The notes under the pieces were generated by a model. The model was not told the origin of the DNA. It saw only the letters and a list, made by a program, of their open reading frames with translations, and did not search any database. Shown here in pieces: positions 54,001 through 62,107 of a DNA stretch of 64,000 nt; positions within the stretch are counted from its first letter, which is position 1, and every line of letters starts with the position of its first letter. The DNA is taken from contig VXAZ01003271.1 of NCBI GenBank assembly GCA_013399875.1, positions 211,129 to 275,128 of the forward strand, read 5' to 3'. A program made the translations under genes and the position numbers. This DNA comes from Gymnorhina tibicen (lineage: Eukaryota; Chordata; Aves; Passeriformes; Artamidae).

Positions 54001-57000
54001 ATGTGAACTTTATTTTTGAATAACAATTTTACATAAAAAGTCCAATATTGTAACTTATGGAAGGATAAGTGTATTTTCTTTTATTTAAATTCATTTTGTG
54101 TTTTATATTTACTTAGTTTTTCCTTGCCAAAAGATTCAATCAGCTTACTGACAGATACTGAGTGTTAAATAAAATTATTTCAGTGTTTTCTTTAGATTCA
54201 TTAAAAAATGTATTGATTCTGGAGATTCTCTCCCTTCTATAGACATTGACTCCATTGCAGACAAAAAAAGGAAAAATGTCAGGAAAGGCAGAGGTTGGTG
54301 GGCTCTTCATGACAATGCGTGGATTTCACTGATGTGCACAGGTATTCACCTGGGAATAGGAAAAAGGCTTTATTCAGAATATCTGTCTTCTTTTGTGTTG
54401 TCAGATTTTATAGCAGAGTGGCTGCTGAACAGTTTATGTAAACATAAAAACTTCAGGCTCAGGATATAAATTCAGTATAGATAACAAAACTGTATCAAAG
54501 CATGCTGCCAGTCACTGGCAAAGAAGATTTGAAAAGTTTTTCTGTGTTCAGTGGCATAGAAAAAATACAAAGCCAAAGCTAATATATTCTGATTTAAATC
54601 TTTTTTCAGAACCTCAGTCCAGCAGGGCCCTTCTCAGTCTAGTGCTGCAGCAGTGTGTATTCTCTGTGCAAGCTGACTCAGTTGCCATCTCTAACTAACG
54701 AAATGCTAGGAAAGAGTTTTAGTAATTCAGCCTTTCACTGCAGGGCAGGGTGACCAGTTTTACCTGAAGAAGAAGTCTTCCCAGAAGTCGTAGAAATCTT
54801 ACGGCCTCATGGCCAGAAAGAAAAGTTTTGAAATCTGTGCATTACTTGCATTTCCTTTAAAATTCTTTGTTTGTGTAATGGATGCAAAATGGGAATAGTG
54901 ATTCAGAGGCATCCAACAGAGCCACAGAAATGGCAGCATCATCTTTGTAATGGCTTCTCTTGGAGTTTTGTGGTGGAAAACAAACCAGAGGTCTAATGGA
55001 AACACAGTGTCTCAACTGCTGACAGTGATATTACCTCCCCCTTGTTTTCAGGGGGTTTGTTTGAAAATCATTTAAGTTGCTTCAGCTGAACTTTGGTGGC
55101 AGAAAGGCTGGTGCATGAGCAGGGCATGGAAAAGCAGAGGGGGTTAAGCCTGGGCAAAGAAGTCATGGTAGTGTCTGGAGCCTGGCATAAAGGAAAGTTG
55201 TGCCTCAGAAATGCATATTTTATTTAAGAGAGGTTTGCAGATAAAACAGGCTGGAGAATAGGAAAGTGAACTGTTGTGATAAGGAGAAATAGTCAGAGCT
55301 GATCATCGTTTGAGCTGCAATGCTGTGCTAAAATTACTCTTCTCAGGGAGGTGGGAAAAGAGAAACAAGTTCTTCAGTCGTCGTAGAGCTGTGCGTACAA
55401 CAAGGGTTTCGTGAATTTATTCATGTCTGTGTTGGGAGCATATAGATTTAATTTTAATTAAAAAGGGAAGGATTAATAGCATCTGAGAGTTGCCAGTTCA
55501 CAGGTGTGAGGAAGCACCCACAATAGGGTTGCTCCAGGATTTAATGAGCCCAGTGTGTAGGTAAGACAGCTGACATTTCGACTGTTATTGAATCTTGGAT
55601 CTCTAGATCCTTATCGAATGAAACCCCATAACCAGGAACAATTACATAAACACTACTCACAGAATTTTTAAACAAAAATTTATTATGTTGAGGGACAAAC
55701 TCAAAAGCTTGCTGCTGATTAGCTTTCCTTTCAAAATCAGATAATGTTTATTGGGAATCAACGAGAGGCTCTGGGAAATCAGGAAGTAATTTAGCTGGTG
55801 AGGAGGGCCAGGGAGAAGGTAGTGCGATATACTGAACAAATGGTAACATCCCTTACCAGACAGTTGCAATACATTTAAAGTAAGGTTATGAGCAGCAGTG
55901 AGTGATTCAGACAAAAATAACTATGCAAAATCTTGAAAGAATATACAGATTTTCGTGTTGCAACAGAACAAAAATTGTTTTATTGTTCTTATTCTTTGTG
56001 TTTTGAATAAATGTTATTCTAATCACATCAAAAAAAAACCCCAACCCAACCCTACTGTAAAGGGACACCAGCATTGCAAAGCCAAGCTGTCAGGATGTGA
56101 CATAATTAGGATTTTCCATGCTGTGTTAATTTGTCCTGGTTGTAAGTATGCCTTCTAATCAAGCCTTTAGTTACATAATCACACACTGTGTTCATAACAT
56201 GTCTTCCCTGCACTTTATGAATAGAGCATTTGGAGGAATCATTAGACTTGGTTATTTGCAATAGACCTAGACCACGGATTTCCTGAATAATAGAAGTCAT
56301 TCAGTGAGCTTCCAGATTTTGTTCCTTCATTCACTTAGAAAAAACTGAAATGTTTGGATTTCCACAGTCAGTCTAGGAGAGTTGCAAAAGGTAACATTCG
56401 GAAAACACTCCTTCTTCAACTTCAATCACTGGAAATCCGTATATGTAATTATATATTATCAATGTAATTAGGAAGGACCTGAAGCAGACAGATTCTGTTT
56501 TGTACCATAAGCAGCATATGACATTTTAACCAATACTAATTACCACAAAAGAGCTGCAAAGAAAATTCAGATGTTAAAGACTCTCGGGCACTTATTTACA
56601 ACAGCAGGTTGCTGTACAGCACATAAATAGTTCTGGAAGGTGAGGAATATTGATGCTGAAGATTGTTTAGCATGCCCAGTGTTGTTTGTCTCTCTTGTGA
56701 GTGAGTAATCAAAGGTGATAAGCTCATTTCACAAGAAAGATGAACAGGATGTGAGTCTCAGAATTTAATTCATGACCTCAGTAGTGTGTGATGAGAACTG
56801 CTGAACTCGTGTTCCACTCTTGAAATAAACCAGCAAAAAATGCAGCTCACACTTCCAGTGCACCAGCTTGTAGAAATGTCATCCATCTAATTTCTAGAGC
56901 TCAGCTAGTGGCAATAACAAAAAAGCTACCTGAGTTTGTGTTCAAGGATCTATGTGAACTTCCTTTTTTTACAATCCAGTAGCAACAACAGTAGCAGTTT

Positions 57001-59430
57001 CCTGTGAGGTGAGAAGCACAGAGCCTGGTGTCACATATTGCCTGTTACGTGAACAAAATTCCATAATAGATGCTCTGGGTTCATTCTTAACACACAGACC
57101 ATAAATCTCTTAACATTATTAAGAGCTCTTGAACTTTGTTATAAAAATCAGTAGTTTAAAAAAATGTATTCAATTTATAGTAGTAATTTGAGGCATTTGA
57201 ATAACACTCATTTATTTTGTTGTAAGGCAAGCAGTAACAGAGGAGTTAAATGCCTGAAGAGAAGGTACATGGAATTCTGTGCATACCTGTACATTGGGTA
57301 CAGATGAAAAAGTTCTTTGCAAATCAAAAAAACACCTTTCCCACAACAGACTGTTAACTCGCTGGAACTCCCTGGCATTTCTCCAGATTGCAGCATGCCA
57401 GAGCCCTTGGGTATGGTTATGGGAATGTTGATGCTCATCTGTGGAGTGGATTTCCCCTGGTACAGCTCTGAAAGTAATTCACCTCCACATCCCTTCTCAA
57501 TGCCTAAACACTGTCATTGCCTAAACACTATTCCCCAGCTGATACTGGAAACCCTGACTTGGAAAGTCACACTATTAACAAACTGAAATACAAGCTCTGT
57601 GATAGCACATTTGTGATGGCACGTATTTTCAAGCAAAGCTGATGTTTTAATCATCTTAAAAATAAATAGAATGCAGTGACATTTCTTTTGTTCACCTCCA
57701 TGAATTTTTCTTGTCTCTTAGGATATGTTGATATTGGGCTAATTCCAAAAGGTGCAAGGGGAATCAAAGTCATGGAAGTTGCAGAATCAGGAAATTTCCT
57801 TGCTGTGCGAAGCAAAGACCCAGAAAAATACTACCTGAATGGAGGCTTCATCATCCAGTGGAATGGTGAATACAAAGTGGCAGGCACAGTATTTCAGTAT
57901 GACAGAACAGGGGATCTAGAAAATCTGACTGCTCCAGGACCCACCAATGAATCAATATGGATTCAGGTAAACAGGAAATCGTGAGCAGAACCTGCTCATT
58001 TGGACGGCAGCAGAATGTGCTGGGGCTCTGAAACTGAGGCTGGGAAAATATATAATGTTGGTATATAAACCACTATTAATGTGCTGTCTTGAAAAACCAG
58101 TTGAGCTGTTTTGGAGAGAATTAAGCACCTTGCTTAAGGGTTGTTCATCCTGCCTAAAAACACATCCTGTTTCATACTCTGATATTTTTTAAAGGGTGGT
58201 ATAAACCTGTGCTGCCACTAGGACAGGGATCCTGTCACCTATAGCTGGTCAGTCCTCTGCCCGACCTTTCTTGCCTCTTGTACCAAATTTGACCAACACA
58301 TGGCTGTGATGTGAACCAGATCCAGATGAAAAATAAGTTGTCACAAAAAGGGAACAGATGTCAGGCTGTGAACAGTGAGAGCTAGGGAAGGCTACCAGCA
58401 GTGACAGCTTACATAGAGCAAGAAAAGCGTACAGCATTACATAGATGGATTAATAGCTTATGGTAAGTGAAACTGATCCATTTAACATCCACAGAGGTTG
58501 CTTTCTTTTGTTTCTTTATGGATTCTAACTTAAACATAAGCAGCTTCTTTCAGTTCTGAAAAAATAATTTTGAATTGGCCCTTTGGTCTTTGAAAGTATC
58601 TCTCATGGCTTGTTTGCCTGTCTATCCACCATGCAATTAAAAGAAGTATTAGGGGTGTGATGGGAGACCACTTTCACACTTTGAATGTCTCGTGAGAAGA
58701 CAATACTAATGAGTGCTCAATCTTCACTTTTAGCACAACTGGGAGGAAAAGTTCATGGCTGAAGTCTTTATCCCTTGATGATGCTTACTTTCTTCCTCTG
58801 AGGTGCATTTCTTGAGTGCCTCTTCTCAGTTGGAATTTTTCTTCTTAATTCAGAAACACTGAAAAATAATATTAAGGAGTGTCTGAATAGCATCTGTAGT
58901 TTTCTGACTTAATGGTTGTTTCGTAACAGCTATTTCAGAAGGTAGGAAAATTATAATTTATAATGGGGATAGGCAATAGCTCTTAATCAGCACCACAGGG
59001 ATGCTTTGTCTGGATTTTGGATTATCTTTTCTTATAGTCAATAGGATACCAATTATGGTGACCCATTTATTCCCCTCTGTGTTTGCAGAAGTGCATGGTA
59101 AACAACTGTGTCTTTGAAAGATTCATGTATGCTACTGTCAACATAGAAGTGGAAATTTTGCAAGTCTGCTTCACTGAACTGGTAGCAGGCTCCAAAGTGG
59201 GCAGCTTTAATTCTTCCAGTTTCACACTTTGAAAGCTTTTGGCCAGTAGATTATTAATCAAACAATTAATAAACCCCACTCTTTCCAGCTACTTTTTCAA
59301 GAAACTAACCCTGGAATTGAGTATGAATACACTGTACGTAAAGAAGAAAGCAGTGAGAATGAGATTGGAGAGCCAGAGTATTTTTGGCAATACGGAGAGT
59401 GGACAGCCTGCAGTGTTACCTGTGGAAGAG
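17867..59430 (+). CDS. ADAMTS12: ADAMTS12, partial gene (13 coding exons, propeptide end to start of TSR2)
   Basis: This is a secreted, multidomain zinc metalloprotease of the extracellular matrix. The mammalian protein is known to cleave COMP and alpha-2-macroglobulin and to affect angiogenesis and chondrocytes. Thirteen exons with GT-AG borders and consistent phases give 631 complete codons: propeptide end, catalytic domain (HELGH + SFGIQHD, Met-turn IMS), disintegrin-like domain, TSR1 ([12 protein letters not shown]), Cys-rich region, spacer and the first part of TSR2. ADAMTS12 is preferred to its close paralogue ADAMTS7 because stretches such as [18 protein letters not shown] and [14 protein letters not shown] match remembered ADAMTS12 rather than ADAMTS7 (for example FIIQWNG instead of WTIQWNG). 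No signal-peptide exon and no 3' mucin-like or C-terminal TSR exon was seen, so both ends lie outside. The interval contains an assembly duplication of the exon at 32559-32728. Identification is from memory of family sequences, not a database search. Confidence 0.95.
18064..19932 (+). other. ADAMTS12 intron (1869 bp)
   Basis: GT-AG intron between two metalloprotease exons. AT-rich; short open frames only, and no repeat was recognised. Confidence 0.9.
19933..20016 (+). CDS. ADAMTS12: ADAMTS12 exon: metalloprotease domain ([12 protein letters not shown] segment)
   Basis: This 84 nt exon of exactly 28 codons is in phase 0 at both ends, after acceptor ctctggtacag and before donor gtaagg. It reads [16 protein letters not shown] followed by [12 protein letters not shown]. 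This is the segment of the catalytic domain where ADAMTS12 and ADAMTS7 share FH-PSIGN-IHI. A symmetric 84 nt exon can be skipped without a frameshift, but skipping would remove part of the catalytic core. It is too short to stand out as an open reading frame and was found from homology and splice sites. Confidence 0.94.
20017..21666 (+). other. ADAMTS12 intron (1650 bp)
   Basis: GT-AG intron in phase 0. AT-rich; nothing else recognised. Confidence 0.9.
21667..21791 (+). CDS. ADAMTS12: ADAMTS12 exon: metalloprotease domain ([12 protein letters not shown] segment)
   Basis: The 125 nt exon runs from acceptor ttcatttcccattag to donor gtatgac. It starts in phase 0 with [20 protein letters not shown] and continues [20 protein letters not shown], then T and the first two bases of an Arg codon, completed in the next exon. 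FCKWQKS and HHD-A-LLTR are diagnostic of the ADAMTS7/ADAMTS12 pair, and NPKSD favours ADAMTS12. The exon lies within the catalytic domain, before the zinc site. Confidence 0.95.
21792..22953 (+). other. ADAMTS12 intron (1162 bp) with a short CR1 tail
   Basis: GT-AG intron that splits an Arg codon. It holds the CR1 fragment at 22464-22531 and otherwise no recognised element. Confidence 0.9.
22464..22531 (-). mobile_element. Short CR1 LINE 3' tail
   Basis: tcacagaatcatttaggttg followed by gaaaagacctccaag is the reverse complement of the CR1 3' end. Only about 70 bp are recognisable, a severely 5'-truncated copy. Confidence 0.85.
22954..23103 (+). CDS. ADAMTS12: ADAMTS12 exon: metalloprotease domain with HELGH zinc-binding half-motif
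   Basis: The 150 nt exon lies between acceptor tttgtgattctag and donor gtacagt. It encodes [20 protein letters not shown], then [20 protein letters not shown] and FTIAHELGH. The HELGH codons are at 23087-23101 and give the first two zinc-ligand histidines and the catalytic Glu. The third ligand is in the next exon. The exon ends with two bases of a Ser codon. If the intron were retained, the frame would read RYS and stop at once. Confidence 0.97.
23104..25643 (+). other. ADAMTS12 intron splitting the zinc-binding motif (2540 bp)
   Basis: GT-AG intron between HELGH and SFGIQHD. A 102-codon open frame at 24454-24762 has no recognisable domain and is probably chance. No repeat recognised. Confidence 0.9.
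25644..25787 (+). CDS. ADAMTS12: ADAMTS12 exon: third zinc ligand, Met-turn and end of catalytic domain
   Basis: The 144 nt exon follows acceptor ttttttatctccag and precedes donor gtgagtga. Joined to the previous exon it completes [13 protein letters not shown], the full HExxHxxGxxHD reprolysin motif. The Met-turn methionine of PYIMS is at 25708-25710. The rest reads [20 protein letters not shown] and TRFL, matching ADAMTS12 closely. The last two bases, GA, are completed to Asp by the first base of the next exon, giving [14 protein letters not shown]. Confidence 0.97.
25788..26467 (+). other. ADAMTS12 intron (680 bp)
   Basis: GT-AG intron splitting the Asp codon of FLDRGWGFC. Nothing else recognised. 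Confidence 0.9.
26468..26612 (+). CDS. ADAMTS12: ADAMTS12 exon: catalytic-domain end and start of disintegrin-like domain
   Basis: The 145 nt exon runs from acceptor ttttgtattttag to donor gtaagt. Its first base completes the Asp codon, followed by [20 protein letters not shown]. The disintegrin-like domain then begins with [20 protein letters not shown] and TFCEDVD. SNAT gives a potential N-glycosylation sequon. The linker PQKEVLKSP differs most from the human protein, as expected for a less constrained loop. The exon ends in phase 0. Confidence 0.96.
26613..30659 (+). other. ADAMTS12 intron (4047 bp)
   Basis: GT-AG intron in phase 0 within the disintegrin-like domain. A GC-richer patch at about 29350-29790 has open frames on both strands (134 codons plus, 94 codons minus) with no recognisable domain. 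No repeat family recognised. Confidence 0.9.
30660..30752 (+). CDS. ADAMTS12: ADAMTS12 exon: disintegrin-like domain (NLCQTLWC segment)
   Basis: A symmetric 93 nt exon of 31 codons follows acceptor ttctttcttttccag and precedes donor gtgactg. It encodes [20 protein letters not shown] and [11 protein letters not shown]. The cysteine spacing is that of ADAMTS disintegrin-like modules, which do not bind integrins through an RGD loop. Only 229 bp separate it from the next exon, the shortest intron here. Confidence 0.96.
30982..31127 (+). CDS. ADAMTS12: ADAMTS12 exon: end of disintegrin-like domain and start of TSR1
   Basis: The 146 nt exon lies between acceptor ttctctcctcag and donor gtaagc. It encodes [20 protein letters not shown] and then [20 protein letters not shown] and AERPCDNP. 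WxxWxxW/C and CTRTCG are the tryptophan ladder and O-fucosylation-type CSxTCG-like motif of thrombospondin type 1 repeats, so TSR1 begins here. The last two bases, GA, start a Glu codon finished in the next exon. Confidence 0.97.
31648..32112 (+). mobile_element. Candidate solo LTR with TG...CA ends
   Basis: The segment starts tgataaccagc and ends ggaaaggcaaca, so it has TG...CA termini, and is about 465 bp long. A polyadenylation signal AATAAA lies at 32035-32040, and a G-rich degenerate repeat lies upstream of it. The flanks are ctaggtc before and ctagtca after, which could be a decayed target-site duplication. The family was not identified. Confidence 0.5.
31888..32000 (+). repeat. Degenerate G-rich repeat of ggtgcattc-like units
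   Basis: About ten imperfect units resembling ggtgcatt or ggtgggcat follow one another, with G-runs of three to six. It lies inside the candidate solo LTR, just before its AATAAA. Confidence 0.7.
32310..34162 (+). repeat. First copy of an exact 1853 bp duplication
   Basis: From the t before ttgataggttaatttgttg to acatttgtcctt, this sequence recurs at 34240-36092 with a constant offset of 1930 bp. No difference was seen on comparing the lines or the translated frames. It includes part of one intron, a 170 nt ADAMTS12 exon and most of a CR1 copy. Confidence 0.95.
32559..32728 (+). CDS. ADAMTS12: ADAMTS12 exon, first copy: end of TSR1 and start of Cys-rich region
   Basis: The 170 nt exon follows acceptor tgttccttttctag and precedes donor gtatgaag. 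It encodes [39 protein letters not shown] and [21 protein letters not shown] is a potential N-glycosylation sequon. The final G starts an Ala codon finished at 45169. An identical copy, with flanking intron, occurs 1930 bp downstream. Because 170 is not a multiple of three, a transcript using both copies would shift frame, so only one can be functional in the mature mRNA. Confidence 0.95.
33401..34238 (-). mobile_element. CR1 LINE fragment in the first duplicate
   Basis: It starts with gaatcacaggattgttaggg and ttggaagggatctttggaga, the reverse-complemented CR1 3' end, and continues through about 840 bp of CR1-type sequence (for example ttccagtgctctgccaccct, gcccagaactgggcacagca). From 34163 on it differs from the second copy. 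Open frames of up to 138 codons here are antisense to the CR1. Confidence 0.92.
34239..34239. other. Single ambiguous base at a probable contig join
   Basis: This is the only isolated N in the window, and it lies exactly where the second copy of the duplication starts. That position points to an artificial join rather than a polymorphic base. Confidence 0.85.
34240..36092 (+). repeat. Second copy of the exact 1853 bp duplication
   Basis: It begins immediately after the single N at 34239 and matches 32310-34162. Identity stops inside CR1 at 36092, where this copy continues into CR1 sequence different from the end of the first copy. Confidence 0.95.
34489..34658 (+). CDS. ADAMTS12: Duplicate copy of the ADAMTS12 TSR1/Cys-rich exon (probable assembly artefact)
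   Basis: This segment is base-for-base the same as 32559-32728, including its acceptor, donor and surrounding intron. It lies in the second member of the 1853 bp duplication that begins right after a single N. It would splice in the same phase, but adding it to the first copy would insert 170 nt and break the frame. The likeliest reading is one real exon represented twice by overlapping contigs that were not merged. A recent true duplication is the alternative. Confidence 0.85.
35331..36225 (-). mobile_element. CR1 LINE fragment in the second duplicate
   Basis: It is identical to the copy at 33401 up to 36092, then continues with different CR1 sequence through ccttcaggtggatcagccac and on to about 36225 before unique intron sequence resumes. 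This is probably the true continuation of the insertion. Confidence 0.9.
37473..38199. other. Assembly gap (run of N, 727 bp)
   Basis: An unbroken run of N. It ends at the edge of a GC-rich LTR-like repeat, so the missing bases probably include the rest of that repeat. Long open frames reported across it are meaningless. Confidence 0.98.
38200..38910 (-). mobile_element. LTR-like avian interspersed repeat, cut by the N gap
   Basis: GC-rich sequence with repeated ctgctccag, catgg and ggctgcag units, ending near ctgctaccaaaacctggcca, closely resembles a dispersed LTR-type repeat very common in bird genomes. On the minus strand it has a TATA-like tatttaag and then AATAAA near the gap side, consistent with LTR order. 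One end is lost in the gap. The 219-codon frame across it is not a gene. Confidence 0.65.
40728..41011 (+). mobile_element. CR1 LINE fragment, 3' end
   Basis: It runs in sense from ttacaagggctagtagagat through ggcacaggttgcccagagaa to the CR1 terminus cattctatgattctgtga. The left border is approximate. Confidence 0.92.
41543..41580. repeat. AT-rich simple repeat (AAT/GATA/AAAT)
   Basis: Runs of ataataaataataatgatag and atagataaataaataat form a short, impure microsatellite in the intron. Confidence 0.75.
43941..44690 (-). mobile_element. LTR-like repeat, family A, second copy (approximate ends)
   Basis: It shares gaattaaggtgcaaacgaga and ccatatgc with the copy near 10097, followed by aaggattttattt. 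On the minus strand it shows, in LTR order, a TATA-like box (tatataaatcc, from 44220-44230) and then AATAAA about 200 bp on. A purine microsatellite lies inside. Ends are approximate. Confidence 0.55.
44029..44070. repeat. Purine microsatellite (GA/GAAA)
   Basis: Repeated ga and gaaa units, about 40 bp, inside the second family A LTR-like element. Confidence 0.85.
45169..45302 (+). CDS. ADAMTS12: ADAMTS12 exon: Cys-rich region
   Basis: The 134 nt exon runs from acceptor tgttttcctttcag to donor gtattgg. Two bases complete Ala, then [40 protein letters not shown] and GMCK follow. PCELxCRP and [21 protein letters not shown] are hallmarks of the ADAMTS Cys-rich region, which helps in substrate and matrix recognition. 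It ends in phase 0. The upstream intron appears as 12.4 kb, inflated by the duplication and including a run of N. Confidence 0.97.
45303..52262 (+). other. ADAMTS12 intron (6960 bp)
   Basis: GT-AG intron in phase 0. It has a CR1-like tail at 49361-49412 and a 165-codon minus-strand open frame at 51677-52174 without recognisable domains. Otherwise AT-rich unique-looking sequence. Confidence 0.9.
49361..49412 (-). mobile_element. Very short CR1-like 3' tail
   Basis: agtcatagcatggttcaggt followed by tggaatggaccttaaa resembles a degraded reverse-complement CR1 end. About 50 bp only. Confidence 0.6.
52263..52383 (+). CDS. ADAMTS12: ADAMTS12 exon: end of Cys-rich region and start of spacer
   Basis: The 121 nt exon follows acceptor ggttttccttctag and precedes donor gtaatatg. 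It encodes [40 protein letters not shown] and the first base of a Gly codon. VGCD and DxCGVCxGDGSxC are conserved across ADAMTS proteins at the end of the Cys-rich region. NAT and NQS are potential N-glycosylation sequons. On the minus strand this exon lies under a 204-codon open frame, discussed in the findings. Confidence 0.97.
52384..57721 (+). other. ADAMTS12 intron (5338 bp)
   Basis: GT-AG intron splitting a Gly codon in the spacer. It contains the LTR-like element at about 53162-53640; nothing else recognised. Confidence 0.9.
53162..53640. mobile_element. LTR-like avian interspersed repeat
   Basis: It begins tgtgttggtttgaaaacaaa and includes caacctgacaccctgttaga, gtggtggtagcagtccagat and atatccaggtgggaatgctt. 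These phrases are typical of endogenous-retrovirus LTRs dispersed in bird genomes. The right end, near aacagctaatggcccacagc, is approximate. No internal retroviral coding region is present, so it is a solo LTR if the call is right. Confidence 0.65.
57722..57966 (+). CDS. ADAMTS12: ADAMTS12 exon: spacer domain
   Basis: This is the longest exon, 245 nt, between acceptor tttcttgtctcttag and donor gtaaac. After two bases completing Gly it reads [20 protein letters not shown], then [20 protein letters not shown] and [20 protein letters not shown], ending [15 protein letters not shown]. IPxGAR and [13 protein letters not shown] belong to the Cys-free ADAMTS spacer. FIIQWNG fits ADAMTS12 better than ADAMTS7. 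NLT and NES are potential N-glycosylation sequons. Confidence 0.97.
57967..59288 (+). other. ADAMTS12 intron (1322 bp)
   Basis: GT-AG intron in phase 0 inside the spacer. No repeat or other feature recognised. Confidence 0.9.
59289..59430 (+). CDS. ADAMTS12: ADAMTS12 exon: end of spacer and start of TSR2
   Basis: The 142 nt exon follows acceptor accccactctttccag and precedes donor gtaattcc. It encodes [20 protein letters not shown], a variable [10 protein letters not shown] linker, then [28 protein letters not shown] closes the spacer and [12 protein letters not shown] opens TSR2. It ends one base into a Gly codon, so the next exon must begin in phase 1. No convincing orthologue of the expected next exon (human GIRRQTAHC segment) was seen before the window ends. 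Confidence 0.96.
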
Positions 59431-59552
59431 GTAATTCCTCACTTCCTTTTTCTCTTACTGTTTGTCTTCATTACAGACATAGTCCTCAAAGAGGTAACGT
59501 TCTTTAATCTGCTTTTGGTGGGAAATCAGATCACGTGGTTGCAAAAATAATG

Positions 59553-59760
59553 TGAGAAATAACTTGTTTACTTTGAGGGTGGCAGGGCACTGGAACAGGT
59601 TCCCCTGAGAGGCTGTGGAGTCTCCTTCTCTGGAGACACTCAAAATCTGCCTGGATGTGATCCCGTCCAGCTTGCACCAGATGACCCTGCTTTAGCAGGG
59701 CGGTGGGACTAGATGATCTCCAGAGGTCCTTCCAACTCCAGCCATTCTGTGATTCTGTGA
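59553..59760 (+). mobile_element. CR1 LINE fragment, 3' end
   Basis: Sense-orientation CR1 text includes ggcactggaacaggttcccc and gatgatctccagaggtcctt, ending with the repeated terminus attctgtgattctgtga. It lies about 120 bp after the donor of the exon ending at 59430. Confidence 0.92.
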
Positions 59761-61895
59761 ATAACGTATTTTGACTTCAAAATAAAATGTTTCGAAATTA
59801 TTTAAGTCAAATAGGTTTCTAAAACACCTGCCCTGAAATTCTCAGCTTCTGTGAACCAAAATAAGAAGGTACGGTTTTCTTTCCCTTATAATTTGTTGTC
59901 AGTACTGTTCATCATAGCCTTACTTTCCAGCAATATGAATTTATGACCTACTGTTGTTTCCCTATTAAGTCTTGTCAATATATTAACTACAAAATATATC
60001 CCTTATTTCTGTCCTGCCTTGACCAGTAACAACTCTTTTTGTGCATTGCTCAATAATTATTTTATCTAAATTAGTCTTGAGAACTTTCATGTCTTTGCCA
60101 CTTTAGCGGTGGCTTGGGTACCACTGCAGTTTATATTGTAGTTCTGTGCCACACATTAAACCAGACAAGCAGAATGATGACCATGAAGTAGAGTTTAACA
60201 ACATGTCTACAAGTTTTCTTCTGGTAACTCACACAAAATGCTAGCTGGAGAACTTCTTCTGAAGTAGCTAACATCAATGAGATAAAGTTAATATTTGTTG
60301 TAAACCAACAATTAGGATAAAGAGACCAAAGGTTTCTTTACACTAGTAATTTTTTTTTAATCCATCTATTGTGGGAATAATTTTGAAAATGTGAGGAAAA
60401 GGTTGTATATGAACGAAAGTCTGAACTTGGGAGAAAGGAACTGTAGCCTTCTGTCTGAATTAGCTCTTGAGTTTCACAGGACAGTAAAAGAATTCTGGAG
60501 ATATGACCATAACCTTATTCTTTGCGCATCTATGTGAAAAATGTACAGAAAAGTAGAAGATCAATGTTACAACCAGACCAATAATATGAGAAAAGCCTTT
60601 TCTAATGCTAGAGTTTGTTAGTGGTTTTGATAATTACTGCTTTTTCAACTGCTTTGCAGAAGGAAAGAAAAAGGAAAAACAAGTGTTGTAACAAATCCAG
60701 TTGTGAGTCTAGAAGTAGAGATGATTGCAGGAGTAACAGCTTTTAAATCTCTCCTGTCAAGGAAGACACTAAAATAATGCATTTTCAGTGGTTTGGACAA
60801 AGGGCATTGTATAACTTAAAATTTAGAAGATTAAAAGAACTTTTAGAAGCATAGTGTAAAATATCCCATCTCAATAACATTTGCAAATTATTTGAAAAAT
60901 ATTTTTATATATATAAAATCAACATATTATAGAGATGTGTGTTCATTCATATATAGGTATGCTTGAGTAGGTAGATGTTGTGATTTCTTTTTCTAGATTT
61001 TTTTTTGAGAAGAGTCTCTCAGCACAAAACACTGTGTGCTTTCTGGTTACCAGAAGAACACCCACCATATTCTTTAAATAGGTGCGCAAAACCAGTGTTT
61101 TGCTTCCTTGTGTGCTGTAAGTTTTAGTTCTGATACCTACCTAGTTGTGAGTCGTGTTTAATGTAAAAATTGTTATGATAAAAAAGGGGAATGTGTTACT
61201 AGACTGTTTATTATGCTGTTTTGAGGTTCTTTTTACATCAGCTGCAGTATTCCCAGAACTGTTTCTCGCTAGGTAAATTGTAGCCCTGTTTACTCTCTTC
61301 TGGCTAACAAACTGTGTGACGTGTCTTTGATTTCTAACTGCCATATGGGTTACTTAAACAGAGAACTGTGGTGTGTGCGGTTTTTTCAGGTTTTATTTAC
61401 TAATTGATTTCCTCTGTTTGGTGCATTTGTGCTCTTAATGTTTTTTGAGCTTACTGCCTTTGTGTAAGTAGAAATCCCATGTTTCAGACAAGATGGACTT
61501 GGTGACATCAGTTTGAAAGGGAACCAAGAGGTGCATCCCAGTTCATGAAGGGCACAGAAACCTCACCAGTTCTCTCCTGAAGTTCTGTTCTTTGTGGACA
61601 GAAGAAAAGAAATGAATAAACCTGTAGCCCTCTTTCCTCTGAGATACATATGTTTAGAAAAGTAACTGCACAGGTCTGAAGAAGGATGCAAATGTGATAC
61701 AGTCAGGGTATTGTCTCTTACTGCCTGCCCATTAAAAAGAGAAACCCTGGCACAGAGCTTCAGTGCATCACTTGGAGCAGGGGAACGCAGTATTACAGTC
61801 TGCCTGCAATTACTCTGTACTCTGCAGGTACACGTTGTTTAATTCGGTTGTGCTCTGGGCCATCGGGAGGTGGAACCAGCATCGCTCTTCAAAGC

Positions 61896-62107
61896 ACCAT
61901 TAAGGCTGGAAAATACCTGCAAGGTCATGGAGCCCGAGCTTTGACCAAACACCACCTTGTCAACTAAACCATGGCACCAAGTGCCACATCCAGTTGTTTC
62001 CTGAACACTCCCAGGGGTGGCGGCTCCGCCACTTCTTGGGCACCCTGTTCCAATGCTTCGCAACCCTTTCAGTGAAGTAATTCTCCCTGATGTCCAGCTG
62101 ACTTCCA
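61896..62107 (-). mobile_element. CR1 LINE fragment
   Basis: The reverse-complement CR1 text includes ggctggaaaatacctgcaag and tggtttagttgacaaggtgg-type sequence, then cttgggcaccctgttccaat and ctccctgatgtcca. It is more diverged than the other copies, so older. Confidence 0.85.

Noticed and set aside
17867..59430. Assignment to ADAMTS7
   Set aside because: The paralogue shares the layout, but segments such as [25 protein letters not shown] and [13 protein letters not shown] agree with ADAMTS12, not with remembered ADAMTS7.
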